Positions 12,031-24,632 are shown, numbered from the stretch's first letter. The stretch is DNA of 64,000 bases from Rhynchonema sp. JSB1_4 (GCA_030248065.1 JASAMV010007442.1:61525-125524); one strand, 5' to 3'. Notes: a model not told the origin generated them from the letters alone. Program-made: numbers and translations.

Positions 12031-12375
12031 CAACCACGAACTCATGAGACGACTTATTTTGAAGTTGACTTGTGCGGATCCAATAATGTTCCGGCTCCAC
12101 GTATCTCGGAATTGAAAGAAAGAGAAACGCATGTATTTTTTAAAAACACGCTCTCCACCTCGGTGCGTAAATTCCCTTTTGCCTCCCAAAACATTTGCGT
12201 GTTGAATGACGTTGCTGTTCGCGTACGCACGCAACAAATTGACGTCAGCCAGCTGGAACTTCTCTCGGCCCAATCTCTTTCTTTTGTTTGTGAAAACCCG
12301 TGTATCCGTGGCCATTTTTGAATCTGGCCAAGCAAACTTTAAAAAGAGTCGTCTCATGAGCTCGTGGTGGTTGTG
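12031..12375. mobile_element. Inverted-repeat element of about 345 bases
   Basis: Ends CCAACCACGAACTCATGAGA and, inverted, TCTCATGAGCTCGTGGTGG flank an unrelated non-coding centre. Only one copy noticed in the window. Confidence 0.5.
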
Positions 12376-14142
12376 TCTTTTTTGCGACTCCTCGACCTCG
12401 ACTTATTTTATAGGCTTCGGCTGAGGCTCTCCCAAACGAGTAGGGACTTATCTTTAGGTTTGAAAGTACAAGACTAAAAAATAGAAGAGAGTTACAAACA
12501 GAGAGAAAAAATAATACACATTCTTCATGCTTTAATTTCTCTTCCATTCGTTTTCACTGTTGTCAGCAAACACATGTCAGCAAAACCTATCCATACACGT
12601 GTTATAGCAAAATTTTTGCTCAAAGCTTGCTGACATACCAATTACTGCCAGACACTACCCACGCAAACATGCCCATTGTTATTCTTCCAGTAATTGTACA
12701 ACATTGTGACCACAATGAGACGTTGGCAAAAACAATCCAGGATATAATGTGGCAGGATGAAATAATCGCTTGCAGCAAATTCCTCTCGACAGATAACACA
12801 ACTGATACACAACAGCCTTTGGCGACTTTGAGGTGTGCATATCACACTGACCTACTTATTGGTATTCGGCAACTCTAATTGCAGCAGAAACAAAGTAACA
12901 AGCAAAATTATTTGCAATTTTCTCCCGAGGCATTTCCAGAACGTATGCAGCCGAGCGCACGTGTGCAGGAAATGGGCTCAAACGCACTGCGCCGGCATGT
13001 CTGGATGTGATCACCATAAATCAGGTTTGGAACGAACAACGACTTCCGTCATATCCATGTAGGGTGGATGCTAGAAGTTATACATTTTTTGCGTGTTTTA
13101 ATTGATGCGAAATAACCAAATGATTTATGTTTTGACATGCAATATCTTTTTACCATGTAATCCGCAATACAAATGTGCGTCCACTGAGCTATTTGAGAAC
13201 ACAGCGTTATTGGTGTCAAATAGTCTCAAACTCAACTATGAGGTAAAATTAATTGTTATTTTCAACCACATTTTCCGTGGTTGTAGTAGATACCGTTTGG
13301 CTGAAATCATATCTGCTTTATGTACATAACTCCTGAACCAAAATCGGATTCGAAAACTAAATTAGTTTGGCCAGGTTTCAAAACTCACGTATCAGCAGAC
13401 TCATAAAAACGTGTCGAGCAATTTTGTCCTCAGCAGCAACGGCAACTATGTAAAATATACATCGCATTGTGTTGTGATTGCAAAAAATTGCAAATACGAT
13501 GTTCCTCTGCGCACATGGACGACGGTGATTACAGCGCACACTTTTTATACGTTTTTCAAGCCCTAGTTGTTCCTTGGGTGTTATCTTCGCATAATGATTA
13601 TCTAAATCTTGTGCCCGATATGTTTGAAAAACATTCCCCCACGTCTCTCGTTGATGTGTTCGAAAGCGTTCTAAATCTCAAGATCTGATATGCGTCACAA
13701 GCCGATGAATATTGTTAAAGTATTGTATTTTCTCTTTTTTATTGCCCTTGAATACTCTGCCATGTCACGGCACATTACTGAGTTTCTATATTTATCAATT
13801 ATAAATGAAATCTACGTTTCAGTATTATTTTGCTGCAGTGTGTGGTTGGTGATGTACAAGGTCAACGAATAATATCTGCGTGGGCTCAAAAAATTGTGCG
13901 AAAAATCGCACGCGTTTTTAACAACGGATCAATGACATGAAATGCGCATCGTTTCTTCAGAACAATAAAGAGTCTATAATCACTTTATAATTTTATTCTC
14001 TTGCATTGCAGTCGCTAAAACTAGCGAACAGACCCCGTTTTATTGCTCAACGGTGGCCCTTTTTGCCGAATAAAAATTCGAAATCGAGAAAACTATGGTT
14101 TCCTGACTGTTAATATCCGACTTTAACCCACTCCTGTCGATA
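12376..14142. other. Upstream region of the GT14 gene, no gene seen
   Basis: AT-rich, no ORF that looks coding. Short TTGCTGACATG-like repeats occur near 11660, 11965 and 12560-12635. The promoter and 5' UTR of the glycosyltransferase gene presumably lie in the last part. Confidence 0.4.
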
Positions 14143-17100
14143 ATGCCCGTTTCAAGCGGAGGTGGTTCGACGACAACGTTTCGTGTCGTTGTGGCCTGCC
14201 TATTGGTGACCACAATATATTGGTTGAATGACACACAACGTCAGTACGCGCTTGACAACGAAGTGAACCAAAAGGTCAGTTGGGGCTTGAGCTATTCCTA
14301 TGATTGATTGCGTTGTACAGTACCACCCTGCTATAGCCTACGTATATTGTTGCAGCCCCAAGCCATGGTCTTAACCTCACCGTTGTGCCCTCCAAGCTCA
14401 TTGGACCGCATTGGATTCCTGATCGAGCAAGGCAATCGAGCGACACACAATTGCTCGGCCATAATGGAGGGTGACATATTCGAAATTCGCCGAGCCGAAC
14501 GTAAAATGACTGCGGTGAAATTGAAATTCAATTCCAAAAATGGGACCAGTCCATTATTAACTGAGCAACAATCCATCGACTGTCAAAGGTTGCAACGGAA
14601 ATTTAATATTTATCCCGATTGGATGGCCGACTCAAATTTTAGTCTTGCTTATTCGATTCTGGTGAGTGAGTTCTGATGGCCTTTGAGCGTTTGCACAAAC
14701 AGTGATGTTTCATCGGTTGTGCGACTCCGGGGTCACGTGGCCATTTGGTGCATTTGCACTGACAATGAATGACCTGATGTACCGCCGTCTGCGAAAGCAG
14801 ATCGAAATGAACCACCAAAATGCAAAACCACTATTGTGCAAACGATCTTGGTGGTGTTGACTTTTCCTGGCAAAACACATAGCGGCTCATGCATCTTCTA
14901 AACCAACAACACAGGTCTACCGTGACGCCTCACAATTGGAGCAACTATTGCGCGTCATATACCGCGCGTGGAACACTTATTGTTTGCATGTGGACGTTAC
15001 GGCCAACGAAGCCATGAAAACTGCGGGTACATTTCGAGAATTGAGAGAGATTTAACCAAAAATGGCGGCTCTTGCTCTTACGGTAAACGGTCATCATAGC
15101 ATTCCAGTGTCCCATCTGAGCACGTGTCTTCCCAACGTCCATCTTGCCACGCAATTGTTCGACGTTCACTGGGGCGAAATGAGCGTGCTGCGTGCTGCCA
15201 TGCGATGTTTCAATGACTCAATGCATAAGGACACGAGGTGGCGCTACATGGTGAACATTGCTGGCACCGACTACCCACTCAGGACGAATTTGGAACTGGT
15301 TAGCCATTGTGTTCCACCAAACAGGGCGTGCCTATTAAAAACGTCAATTAGTGTGTGTAACGTCAGGTTTCGTTCTATCAGGCCTGTTGGTCATTCCTGG
15401 GTTCAACAGCCACCGGCAAGGCAGGCGAGCCACATCTGACTCAGCCTGACACAATGCAACGACCAAGACCATAAAGTCCAATTTCAGGTTGACTACCTGC
15501 AATCGCTCAATGACGACTATTCAGACGTGGAGCTGATGCGACGTAGAGACGCATGGCGATATTCGTACTCGTTCACAAGTGGCGCTCATGTGAGGCGACT
15601 TGACAAAAAATAATGCAATCTATGTACCATCTATATGTATATAATGTTCTCAGATGGTGCACATTTGAGTGGTGGTCTTAGCATCTTTGCACTGTAGTGT
15701 TCTTTATTTGATGAGAAGCGCAAAACGATGTTGATGCTCAGGTATGTATAATGATGGGACCAAGATTTTATGGAACCATATTCGGCCACTACAGAGAGTA
15801 TTCATTCCTGAATAATAATTATGCAGCTAAAGTATGCACATAAAATGGCACGGGACCCAAATACCGTGCACAGATGTTCACCCATTGAGGATATACACTG
15901 AAGTGAAAGGCCGACACGCAGGGTGTGCACCGTTTCATCGAATGCCAGAGGAAACGTCACCGGTTGCGGTACTCCACAATTGGTCCACCGATGTCATCAT
16001 CCCCAAGCACACCAATTCATTGCGGTACATTCCCGAAGAAGAAGTCACCACCTGATGGGTTGATTATGAGAAAGGGATCGTTCTCGGGTTGGATTTCCTG
16101 GTATTTGCGGGACTTTTCAATAAAATTAAGGATCTATGGAGGTATGTATTTGTCGATATAATACAAACGAGGAAGGAGCAATGAGAGTGATCTGGTGTTC
16201 ATAAAACCATTTGCGATTCATTGCAGAGAGGGTTTCCACTGTACAGGTTCGGGTGAAGAGGATAGACAGTAGTTCAGTGTTGTGTCGGGCTATCCTGATA
16301 GTTCTGCTACACTTGGCATTATTGCAGCGATGCTGAGTCGTCCATTCGTCCACTCTCTATTCGAGTCACCCGTCGCCCAGCACTTGTACAAATGGCTGTT
16401 TGACACGTTCATACCTGATGAGTTCTTCTGGTCCACCCTGTATCATTCCGTCTGGCTGCCCGAGCGAAATCTCAGCGCAAACGACTTTCGGTTGGAAAAG
16501 TTTTGTGAGGAGTGCACCAGCATAAAACCATCTCGAATTTGTTTTTCGGGAACTCCTTCGATACTCGGGACCAGTTTTCAAGAAAGGAACATCTGAGCTT
16601 TTCTTTTCAGGCTTAGGCCCCAGCCGCCTTAGCCTAAGCCTAACAACAGTGGTTGGGCCTGAAGAAAACTAACGCTGAAATCAATGAACCAATATTGTTC
16701 CTTAACCACAGGGTCCCGAGTATCGAAGGAGTGCCGTTTTTCGGGACTCGTGGCCATCTGGTGCATTCGCACTGACGATGACCTGGTTCTGTGTCTCGGG
16801 CACCGCCCGTTTGGAGGAACGGGCAACTTAAAACGTACTGCACAACTCATATATGTACATAGCTGCAGGTGCACACCTTTCCACAAATTCGAAAAATGAA
16901 ACAAAGAAAGAACTGATATTATTTTCAGAACCCGATACACGCATTGGGCACCTATGAGCCCCGAATGTGGTGGATATTACGAACACGGACTTTGTGTGTT
17001 TGGTGTGTCCGATCTTCGCTGGCTTGTCAATCGAACGGACGCGTTTTTTGCTCATAAATTCGACAGAAGAACGTTGCCAGTCGCTCTTGATTGTCTTGAA

Positions 17101-17151
17101 CAACGATATCTGCGATCAGTGTTGCGAGAATACGAAGATTGGGTTCAATGA
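14143..17151 (+). CDS. Core-2/I branching beta-1,6-N-acetylglucosaminyltransferase-like (GT14)
   Basis: Eight exons (14143-14274, 14356-14661, 14915-15026, 15108-15298, 15488-15589, 15922-16087, 16328-16490, 16929-17151) sum to 1395 bases, one open frame of 464 residues. A short tail and one hydrophobic segment (FRVVVACLLVTTIYWLND, residues about 12-29) give the type II Golgi topology of this family. Family landmarks in order: DIFEIRRAERK, AYSILVYRD, YCLHVDV, VHWGEMS, WRYMVNIAGTDYPLRTN, KKSPPDGLIMRKGSFSAMLS, SRPFVHSLF, DEFFWSTL, and the C-terminal CGGYYEHGLCVFGVSDLRWL followed by FAHKFD. These enzymes add GlcNAc in beta-1,6 linkage to O-glycans or poly-LacNAc; the acceptor cannot be told from sequence. 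Introns 6 and 7 use donor GTTGGA, fixed by phase. Complete and apparently functional. Confidence 0.92.
14741..14812 (+). repeat. Intronic hairpin element, copy a
   Basis: Carries TTGGTGCATTTGCACTGAC and, downstream, CTGCGAAAGCAG (a GAAA-capped hairpin). It lies in intron 2 of the GT14 gene, sense orientation. Confidence 0.55.
16536..16745. mobile_element. Inverted-repeat element in GT14 intron 7
   Basis: Ends containing CCTTCGATACTCGGGACC and its complement enclose about 130 bases with a second, inner inverted repeat around GGCCTGAAGAAAA. Wholly intronic. The neighbouring dispersed hairpin element starts right at its right edge. Confidence 0.5.
16748..16802 (+). repeat. Intronic hairpin element, copy b
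   Basis: Carries GGTGCATTCGCACTGACGAT followed by GACCTGGT. It lies in GT14 intron 7, sense orientation. Confidence 0.55.
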
Positions 17152-17569
17152 TTGACTGATCGATAGGTGAATCCAAATATATTTCCTATCATTGCAAACC
17201 AAATCTGGTTCAAATGCTTTACCATGGCCATTGCTCAATTCTTTGTGGTTGATCGTTGATCTGTATGTCGTATACGTGTTAATTTATTAACGATGTGTTT
17301 GTGCTCGTTCAAAAATTGGCGCCAGTTGAACGTGAACCCCAAGATGAACAAGTGGCACTCCTGTTTGGCAAATCAGCCTGTGACGAGCCAGTAAGCAGTC
17401 CCAGGAACCCCTGTCTGAACGTAACAAACCGAAACCCCCTCCACCCAGCCACAGCACTGCTTGTGCGTCAATTTTGGCCTTGGGGCACAAACCACAGGAT
17501 AGGCATGTCGGGATAAACATGGCTGAAAGACGAACAAAACGACAACAACAACCATGGTTCAAATGAGGT

Positions 17570-17615
17570 GGCCCTGAAGAGGGCCGTTGGGTTAGGGTAA
17601 GTGGACCGAAGTCCA
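17570..17615 (-). terminator. H3 3' end: UUCG hairpin and histone stem-loop
   Basis: Read on the minus strand, a TGGACTTCGGTCCA hairpin (17602-17615, UUCG tetraloop) is followed 16 bases later by GGCCCTCTTCAGGGCC (17570-17585). The latter matches the metazoan histone mRNA stem-loop: 6-bp stem and 4-base loop. This is the expected SLBP and U7-type processing site. Confidence 0.85.
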
Positions 17616-17637
17616 GGGTTTTATGCATCTTCACATT

Positions 17638-18135
<498 letters not shown>

Positions 18136-18147
18136 TTATTTATAGCG
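18136..18147 (-). promoter_or_regulatory. TATA box of H3
   Basis: TATAAATA on the minus strand, about 90 bases before the H3 ATG, the usual place for a histone TATA box. Confidence 0.75.
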
Positions 18148-18554
18148 TTTGGACTACGGTGAAACTCGGTCGTAATTGGCTGCCGAAATAGCCTAATTGG
18201 ATTTTTGCCAAGTCTATATTTTGTGCGGCGCGACGTGAAACTTGAACATGAAAGTGAACCTGTCTGATGGGACCTCAATTGACGGACGGACTGGTTCGGA
18301 CAGCCGTTGCAGGATAGTAGCACAAACGCGATCTTGGCAGGAGATTCCAAGAGAGTACAATACATCACATATTATGCGTGTGTTGTCGCGGGAAAATGCA
18401 CGTACACGATGTCGGCCCCAGGCGCGCACTATGCATTAGTTCGGATCGGGAAGGTGCACGTGGCAAACATGCAAAACGTAAGTGGGAAGCAATCAACAAA
18501 TGTGCAGGAAAAGTGGAAAGGAATCACACAACAAAAACATGGTTTATTTGAGGT
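18148..18554. other. H3-H4 spacer
   Basis: Holds the upstream promoter of H3 and the flank beyond the H4 stem-loop. No gene seen. Confidence 0.5.
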
Positions 18555-18600
18555 GGCCCTGAAGAGGGCCGTTGGGTTAGGGTAAGTGGACCGAAGTCCA
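18555..18600 (-). terminator. H4 3' end: UUCG hairpin and histone stem-loop
   Basis: Hairpin TGGACTTCGGTCCA at 18587-18600, stem-loop GGCCCTCTTCAGGGCC at 18555-18570, spacing again 16 bases. CAAATAAACC just downstream contains an AATAAA, so polyadenylated forms are possible. Confidence 0.85.
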
Positions 18601-18629
18601 GGGTTTCAGACTGTGTTGTCCGAGTGCAT

Positions 18630-19010
<381 letters not shown>

Positions 19011-19024
19011 TCACGAAATGCCCA

Positions 19025-19033
19025 ATTATATAG
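19025..19033 (-). promoter_or_regulatory. TATA box of H4
   Basis: TATATAATT on the minus strand about 85 bases before the ATG. Confidence 0.7.
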
Positions 19034-19376
19034 ACTGCTGATTGTGCACATACACGATGTACGCTTATTGCTGATTGGCTATTTTCACGTGTTGAAATGT
19101 TCCATGCATCCTGCACGTGGAATGCCGTGTATACTTCAGTTCTCTGTCATGAGCGGGATAGCGCCCTGCATGGTGTGTAACGCAAAGCCGCGATTCCGAG
19201 CTCAAAATGCGTGAATTTTGCCGACTAGTACGTGAACTCTTGACATCGCGCACCATGCACGCGCCCAACATGTCTTGTGCGTGAAATGAGTGACAGAACT
19301 CGCTCGCGGCGCCAAAAACACAAACAAAGCAATGGAGCACAATAACAACAACAAACATGGTTAATCAATCTGAGGT

Positions 19377-19422
19377 GGCCCTGAAGAGGGCCGTTGGGTT
19401 AGGGTAAGTGGACCGAAGTCCA
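19377..19422 (-). terminator. H2B 3' end: UUCG hairpin and histone stem-loop
   Basis: Hairpin TGGACTTCGGTCCA at 19409-19422 and stem-loop GGCCCTCTTCAGGGCC at 19377-19392, 16 bases apart as in the other three genes. Confidence 0.85.
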
Positions 19423-19445
19423 AGGTTTCAGTGGTTGTCCACTGT

Positions 19446-19832
19446 CTACTTGCTGCTCGTGTACTTGGTCACAGCCTTGGTGCCTTCGCTAACGGCGTGT
19501 TTGGCGAGTTCACCAGGCAATAGCAAGCGCACGGCCGTCTGGATCTCGCGACTGCTGATGGTGGATCGTTTGTTGTAGTGGGCCAGACGCGACGCTTCAC
19601 TGGCGATGCGCTCGAACAGGTCGTTCACGAACGAATTCATGATCGACATGGCCTTCGAGCTGATGCCCGTGTCGGGGTGCACCTGCTTGAGCACTTTGTA
19701 CACGTACGTGCTGTACGACTGCTTGGGCTTGCGACGACGCTTCTTGTCCCCGCCGCTGCCCGCAGGACGACCGCGACCTTTCTGCGACTTGCCCGCCTTC
19801 TTGGCACCTTTCGCCGATGGTTTCGGAACCAT
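19446..19832 (-). CDS. H2B: Histone H2B
   Basis: 128 residues starting [19 protein letters not shown], chosen because the tail begins there; a longer frame runs through the neighbouring mobile element and is not real. The globular part ([18 protein letters not shown], then [17 protein letters not shown]) and the C terminus AVTKYTSSK are typical. The tail is basic and repeated [12 protein letters not shown]. The only TATA-like sequence near the usual distance (AGTATAGG, about 73 bases upstream) lies at the end of the inverted-repeat element 19904-20083. No intron. Confidence 0.97.
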   Translation of the reverse strand: MVPKPSAKGAKKAGKSQKGRGRPAGSGGDKKRRRKPKQSYSTYVYKVLKQVHPDTGISSKAMSIMNSFVNDLFERIASEASRLAHYNKRSTISSREIQTAVRLLLPGELAKHAVSEGTKAVTKYTSSK

Positions 19833-19903
19833 AGTGATGTTGATGAAGAGATGTAATGCACGAGTAGCAAATGAACAATGATGACGGCCCGTTGAAGGTG
19901 ACC

Positions 19904-20083
19904 TATACTCTGGCAATTCTTTTGGGAGAAACTTTTCAACTGCGTTGCCTGATCCGTAAAGCACATTATGCGTGCACTGGCTACAGAAGTCACGTGACCG
20001 CTATAGCCAGTGCACGCATCATCCGCTTTACGGATCAGGCAACGCGTTTGAAAAGTTTCTCCCAAAAGAATTGTCAGAGTATA
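19904..20083. mobile_element. Inverted-repeat element directly upstream of H2B
   Basis: Near-palindrome whose ends begin TACTCTGRCAATTC, with long arms through TTGGGAGAAACTTTTCAA and GCCTGATCCGTAAAGC. TA flanks suggest a Tc1/mariner-type target. A second copy lies at 59342-59571 and a relative in the ABCB8 intron. Its end is 72 bases from the H2B ATG, where the promoter should be. Confidence 0.7.
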
Positions 20084-20439
20084 CTTTATAGAAACCGTGT
20101 GTGCCGCAGCTGTATCATGTGTACAACAGTACCAAACGTGTCTGGCGCATGTGTGTAGCTCAGTGACTCAAACACCGAGTTCCAAACACTGTACGGTAAT
20201 TGACCGTTTATGTTGCCTGAATCAAGATGAACATTCCAGGATTTGACCCACCTTGTTCACGAAGGGATTCCCTGCCACCCGCGCGCTTACGCCCGGTGGG
20301 TTGAAGAAAGAACAGTTGACGCATTGCTTCCTTGGTGACAAACGCGCATTTACGTTCGCCCGCCCGGCAAGAAGATTTGTGTGAAATCAGAAGGGAAAAT
20401 AACGCGGATATGCCCACAGGAAGGTTTGCGCTGACGCAA

Positions 20440-20610
20440 ACAATTGTGTAAGGGGAAAATGACAGTACCCTTTGGTCCATGATTTGGCCCCTGAAGGGGG
20501 CCCACCGTTTCGGAATGAAGAAGGAAAGGAGACCCCCAAATCGCAGATTTTCACTGTGATACACGTCAAAAGTCCCAATAAAAATCGCGCGCTTCAGTGA
20601 AGTGGACCTG
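20440..20610. repeat. Dispersed repeat, histone-flank family, copy 3
   Basis: Inverted relative of 9240-9390: shares CACCGTTTCGGAATGAAGAA-like and AAAAATCGCGCGCTTCAG-like stretches. It lies between the H2B and H2A units and ends close to the H2A stem-loop. Confidence 0.5.
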
Positions 20611-20653
20611 AAGCCCAAGCGTGACGGACAAACACACATGGTTTATTTGAGGT

Positions 20654-20699
20654 GGCCCTGAAGAGGGCCGTTGGGTTAGGGTAAGTGGACCGAAGTCCA
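20654..20699 (-). terminator. H2A 3' end: UUCG hairpin and histone stem-loop
   Basis: Hairpin TGGACTTCGGTCCA at 20686-20699 and stem-loop GGCCCTCTTCAGGGCC at 20654-20669, 16 bases apart. CAAATAAACC follows, as behind H4. Confidence 0.85.
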
Positions 20700-20720
20700 A
20701 GGTTTCAGCGGTTCACATGC

Positions 20721-21101
20721 TTATTTCTTCTCGCCACCGGTCTTCTTCGGCAGCAGCACGGCCTGGATGTTGGGCAGCACGCCACCCTGGGCAATGGTGA
20801 CACCGGCCAGCAACTTGTTCAACTCCTCGTCGTTGCGCACGGCCAGTTGCAAGTGACGCGGGTTGATACGGGTCTTCTTGTTGTCACGCGCCGCGTTGCC
20901 GGCCAACTCCAACACTTCGGCCGCCAGATATTCCATGACGGCAGCCAGATAGACGGGTGCACCGGCTCCGACCCGTTCGGCAAAGTTGCCCTTGCGCAAA
21001 CGTGAGTGGATGCGACCCACCGGGAACTGCAGCCCGGCACGGCTACTGCGTGACTTGGCCTTGGCACGAGACTTGCCTCCTTTGCCACCACGACCGGACA
21101 T
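20721..21101 (-). CDS. H2A: Histone H2A
   Basis: 126 residues from [20 protein letters not shown] to [10 protein letters not shown], no intron. The acidic-patch region ([18 protein letters not shown]) and the docking domain ([13 protein letters not shown]) are intact; there is no SQ-E/D-phi tail, so it is canonical H2A and not H2[20 protein letters not shown] and [11 protein letters not shown] carry a few less common residues. First gene of the same-strand histone group. The TATA-like sequence upstream (CATATTA, near 21175) is weak. Confidence 0.98.
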   Translation of the reverse strand: MSGRGGKGGKSRAKAKSRSSRAGLQFPVGRIHSRLRKGNFAERVGAGAPVYLAAVMEYLAAEVLELAGNAARDNKKTRINPRHLQLAVRNDEELNKLLAGVTIAQGGVLPNIQAVLLPKKTGGEKK

Positions 21102-21180
21102 GATGTTGAGTTTGATAGAGCAAGGCAGAGATAGAAAACACGATGCGAATGAATGAGTCCGGGGAAGCTGTCTAATATGT

Positions 21181-22128
21181 AGGTGACAAGTGTGCTGCAG
21201 CTGGCACGTGCGCAAAGCAGCAGGTTACCACTCGTAGTTCCGCGCGATTGGCATTGTATGTAACATGTTTTGCGTTTTGTGGTTGCATTCCATCTTTGAT
21301 CACGTGACGTGTATAAAAATAGTAATTGACCACATGTTTGTTTCAAGTGTACTTTACCCTTCGTTCATTTATCACCAGAGATGCACACAGCCTTTACATT
21401 TCTTGGAGTAACATCAACTAAGTTGTGTGATTTATGTTTCACGCACACACAAAATGAATAAATGTTGCACCTTTTTTATCTCTGGATTGGGTCACAGTGA
21501 CCAAATGATACGGGTGTGGGGCTCCCTTGGGTATGGAGGATAATACCTGACGTGCAGCATTTCTTACAATTGCACCAGTCTGGTCGGCGTTCTTTACCTG
21601 TGGTTTATGATCTGCGGCGGAACCCAACGCAGGAAAACAAACCGCCAATAACCATGATACAGCACATTATAAATTACACATTATGAAACCCAGCAGTGGC
21701 GTTGAGGTGGGGGAAGGGAGGTTACCCCCTGGTATGGGATAAGGAGTATGCGAATTTTTTTGGTATGGAAGCAAGCACCATTAAGAAATGACCTTTTGAT
21801 CTGGAGAAGCACCAAAATTGACCATTTTTTGCTTGAAAATGTCAAAGATCGCTTGCTTGCGCAAGAAAACACTGTTTTGAACACTTTTAGATTAGGACCT
21901 ATTTTTGACACTATCAGAAAATGTTTCGGGTCACTTTTTTCAAAAACCGCCCACACGCCTGCCACTGTCTGTTGTGTGCTTGTTCAAGATAACAAACACC
22001 AGTTCCTTGCTGATCTGGCGATTGCTTGAAAATGCTCAGATCTTTGTATTCGTAGTTCGGGACAATACTATCCACAGATTTGGTGAGCGGATTGAAAAAT
22101 CTTGCACAAAAACAAAAATTAGCCAAAA
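21181..22128. other. Histone cluster flank, no gene seen
   Basis: No H1 gene and no further histone gene. Only short unrelated frames. Confidence 0.5.
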
Positions 22129-22341
22129 CTAAATGAGTCTTTCAGGATCAGGATCATCTTTTTTCAAAATGCTTTTCCCTTTCTTGCTCGGTTGGTTTCT
22201 GATTGTTGTGGCTACTTTCTCCTTCAATTTCACCACCGTTCTTTTCGTCGGACTGGATTTGCGGGATGCCCGGCACTCGTCAGTGATTGGTGAACGGTCG
22301 GTGACTGCTGTCAGCAGATCGAAATCGGCCTGAAAACGCAT
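22129..22341 (-). CDS. Possible small basic protein or terminal exon
   Basis: 70 codons, Lys-rich at the C terminus (KKGKSILKKDDPDPE). The second codon group reads TTTTCAG before GCC, so this could instead be a last exon starting at 22332. It does not join in phase to the membrane-protein gene upstream. Unrecognised; may be spurious. Confidence 0.25.
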   Translation of the reverse strand: MRFQADFDLLTAVTDRSPITDECRASRKSSPTKRTVVKLKEKVATTIRNQPSKKGKSILKKDDPDPERLI

Positions 22342-22782
22342 TTAGGTCTGATCGTGATAGTATCAGTGCAATTCAGGGATCACTGCAATTCACACATTTT
22401 CATAAAGAACAGTTTCACATGTCAAGTATAGCACCTTAGTAATGTTGAGATCTAGTACGCATCTTCAGTCAGAGCAGCCAAACATGGTCGGGTTAACGAT
22501 TCACTTTGCTCCTGTCAACATTTGTTAACCTGTGAGAGTGTGCTGCCTTCTGCGTCACATACAACCTTCACAGGACAACAATTTGGACAGTACGGCACTG
22601 TGATCACGTGACCTGTGGTGTCGTCAAGCAGTCGCGCTCCTTCGGTTGGGGAACTGGAAAGAATTTGACTTTGCGCACTGGTCTTCGATTCAAAATGTCA
22701 CATACAATCAAGAGGCACATCTAATCCTGCTCAATGCACTCGCTAATTTTGATACAGTTTTGTACCAGTGCTTCAGTAAATA

Positions 22783-23532
22783 TTAAGACAGGTATTGAAT
22801 TTGGTAATCGGTTCCGTCTACGTATCCGTTACACCAGGTATCGGCTAAGCAACGTTTTACACGAGGAAGGTCGAGACAAATTTTGACCAAGCGTGAAAGC
22901 TGTCCCCGGCCAGCCAATCCAGAACATTTGCGTTGATCGAAGTTTCTGGTCACCACGATATGCAATAGTCAGGTGACCAAGACAAGAGAGGACCGATCAC
23001 CAAGTTCGACACCAAATAGTCATGCATACCCCTCCACGTCGGTCTGCACTCCAACTGCATTCTTCCTGATCGGTGCCACCCCAGCAACACTGGCGGTTGT
23101 CTTCGATGCGGTCGATATGACTCGGTCCAGTTCTGCGTCCGTACAGAACGCACACCGGGCCGAGATCCGGACATTCCGGCAGCAAACAGCATAGACCAAG
23201 GCTGCCGCACACAAAAGGACACCGAAAACAGATAGGAATAATTCGGCCGAATCCCACGGCACCATGGTGGTAGTCAGTTGGGGCACATGGTCACCGTGGT
23301 AGTAGTAGCTACGCCGCGTGGTTAGGGGGTAGGAACTGATCAGCAGCAAACCACGCGATGAGGTGTTACTCCTATTGTTCCTCCATTGTTGTTCATTTGG
23401 CACCAAACCGAAGTTCTCTTGATTGGAGTTTTTAATCCATCCACCACTCTCCAGACCGGCTGACTCTGACAGGACGTTTCGCGACTTTCTTCTTGATGAC
23501 AGCCTGGTACTCATGCTGTCTAGCTTACTCAC
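22783..23532 (-). CDS. Unrecognised single-pass membrane protein, 221 aa
   Basis: Two exons (23030-23532 and 22783-22945, donor GTATGC) join in phase. The first about 95 residues are hydrophilic and rich in Ser, Arg and Asn. One membrane segment follows (AELFLSVFGVLLCAAALVYAV, about residues 97-117), then a Cys-containing stretch CCRNVRISARCAFC. The second exon adds a short Cys-bearing tail (KCSGLAGRGQ, ICLDLPRVKRCLADTWC). There is no N-terminal signal peptide. I do not know the family. It is the nearest gene upstream of the histone cluster. Confidence 0.55.
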
Positions 23533-24367
23533 TTGACGCGTGGCGTACGATAATTATAGTAGATCCTTTTTTTTATTACGTATTCTTCTTCTATTTCATG
23601 GCAAGTGCGAAATAATATATTTTTAACGATTATACCAATGATGGCCAGTGAAAATTGTATACGTGCAGTTCACATAAACACGCCACTAATAAAGCACGTG
23701 AATAAGTTCAGGCAGCAGCAAGCAGAATAAGTTATTGAAAATGATATGTACATGTCCATGTTTGGATTAGACCGGCCATTGATCGAGACTCATACACGTT
23801 GTACCAGGAAAATGGCATCAAATTATGAAACTTGTGCCAGTCAGAGCTTTTTGTGCCTGATGATGTTTTGAGCCCAGGTTTATCAAATTTCACCCTGCGA
23901 TACCGTGGTCACCTACAGTATGGTTCTATTTATCAACAAAAAACAGGTGTGCCCTCCAGGGTAACCGGCTTTACGTAATGCACAAGAATGTCGTTACCGC
24001 GGATTGGGGGTCCAAGGTACAAAACACATTTGTGTTCACGACAGTCACGGCAGTTTTTACTCATAGCCAACCTGAAAAGTTCTGATGCAGTCTGCCCTGC
24101 CGATTGTTTAAAACAACCACTATACTTTCGAAGCAAGTAACCAATGCGTGGTGATACATTCCTAAAGTTGCAGTTGTTGGCATATGTGGGTTTTGAACGA
24201 ACGAACCAGCCGATCAATTTGAGCAGAGCTTTACAGTTCGGGCTTGCGGCATGGCATAAGTTGTTGGGCTTCCTTCCACAAGATGGTTGTATTTCGTGTT
24301 AAGCTGGAGTTATACTTGTCCATTTTGGGCTTGTGGACAATGAGGACAAACTTTTGTTTGAACAATA
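23533..24367. other. No gene seen
   Basis: AT-rich. A 94-codon minus-strand frame (23933-24217) has a few Cys residues but no support. Confidence 0.4.
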
Positions 24368-24479
24368 TTTTGTGATAGAGTTGAGGCACTAATTTCGACC
24401 AGCGTAAAAGTTGTTCCCCTGCGCCAAATGAACAACTTTTACGCTGGTCGAAATTAGTGCTCCAACTCTATCACAAATA
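24368..24479. mobile_element. Short near-perfect hairpin element, copy 1
   Basis: About 48-base arms (TTTTGTGATAGAGTTG... and complement) around a short loop of about 16 bases. The arm segment TTTGACCAGCGTAAAA-like recurs in the element at 55561-55622. Confidence 0.6.
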
Positions 24480-24571
24480 TAACTATAACTAAGACTTGGT
24501 AACATGTGCCTAACAAGTAGGATGCGCACACGAACATAAACATGGTAATGTTTGGAGGCAAATTTGCCGGA

Positions 24572-24632
24572 GGCGTTTGCACTGACGAGCCCTGGCGCCT
24601 CGGTCTGTCTGCGAAAGCAGAGCGAAACAGAC
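24572..24632 (+). repeat. Hairpin element, copy c (intergenic)
   Basis: Carries GTTTGCACTGACGAG, then TCTGCGAAAGCAGA within an outer GTCTG/CAGAC pair. The only clear intergenic copy. Confidence 0.55.
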
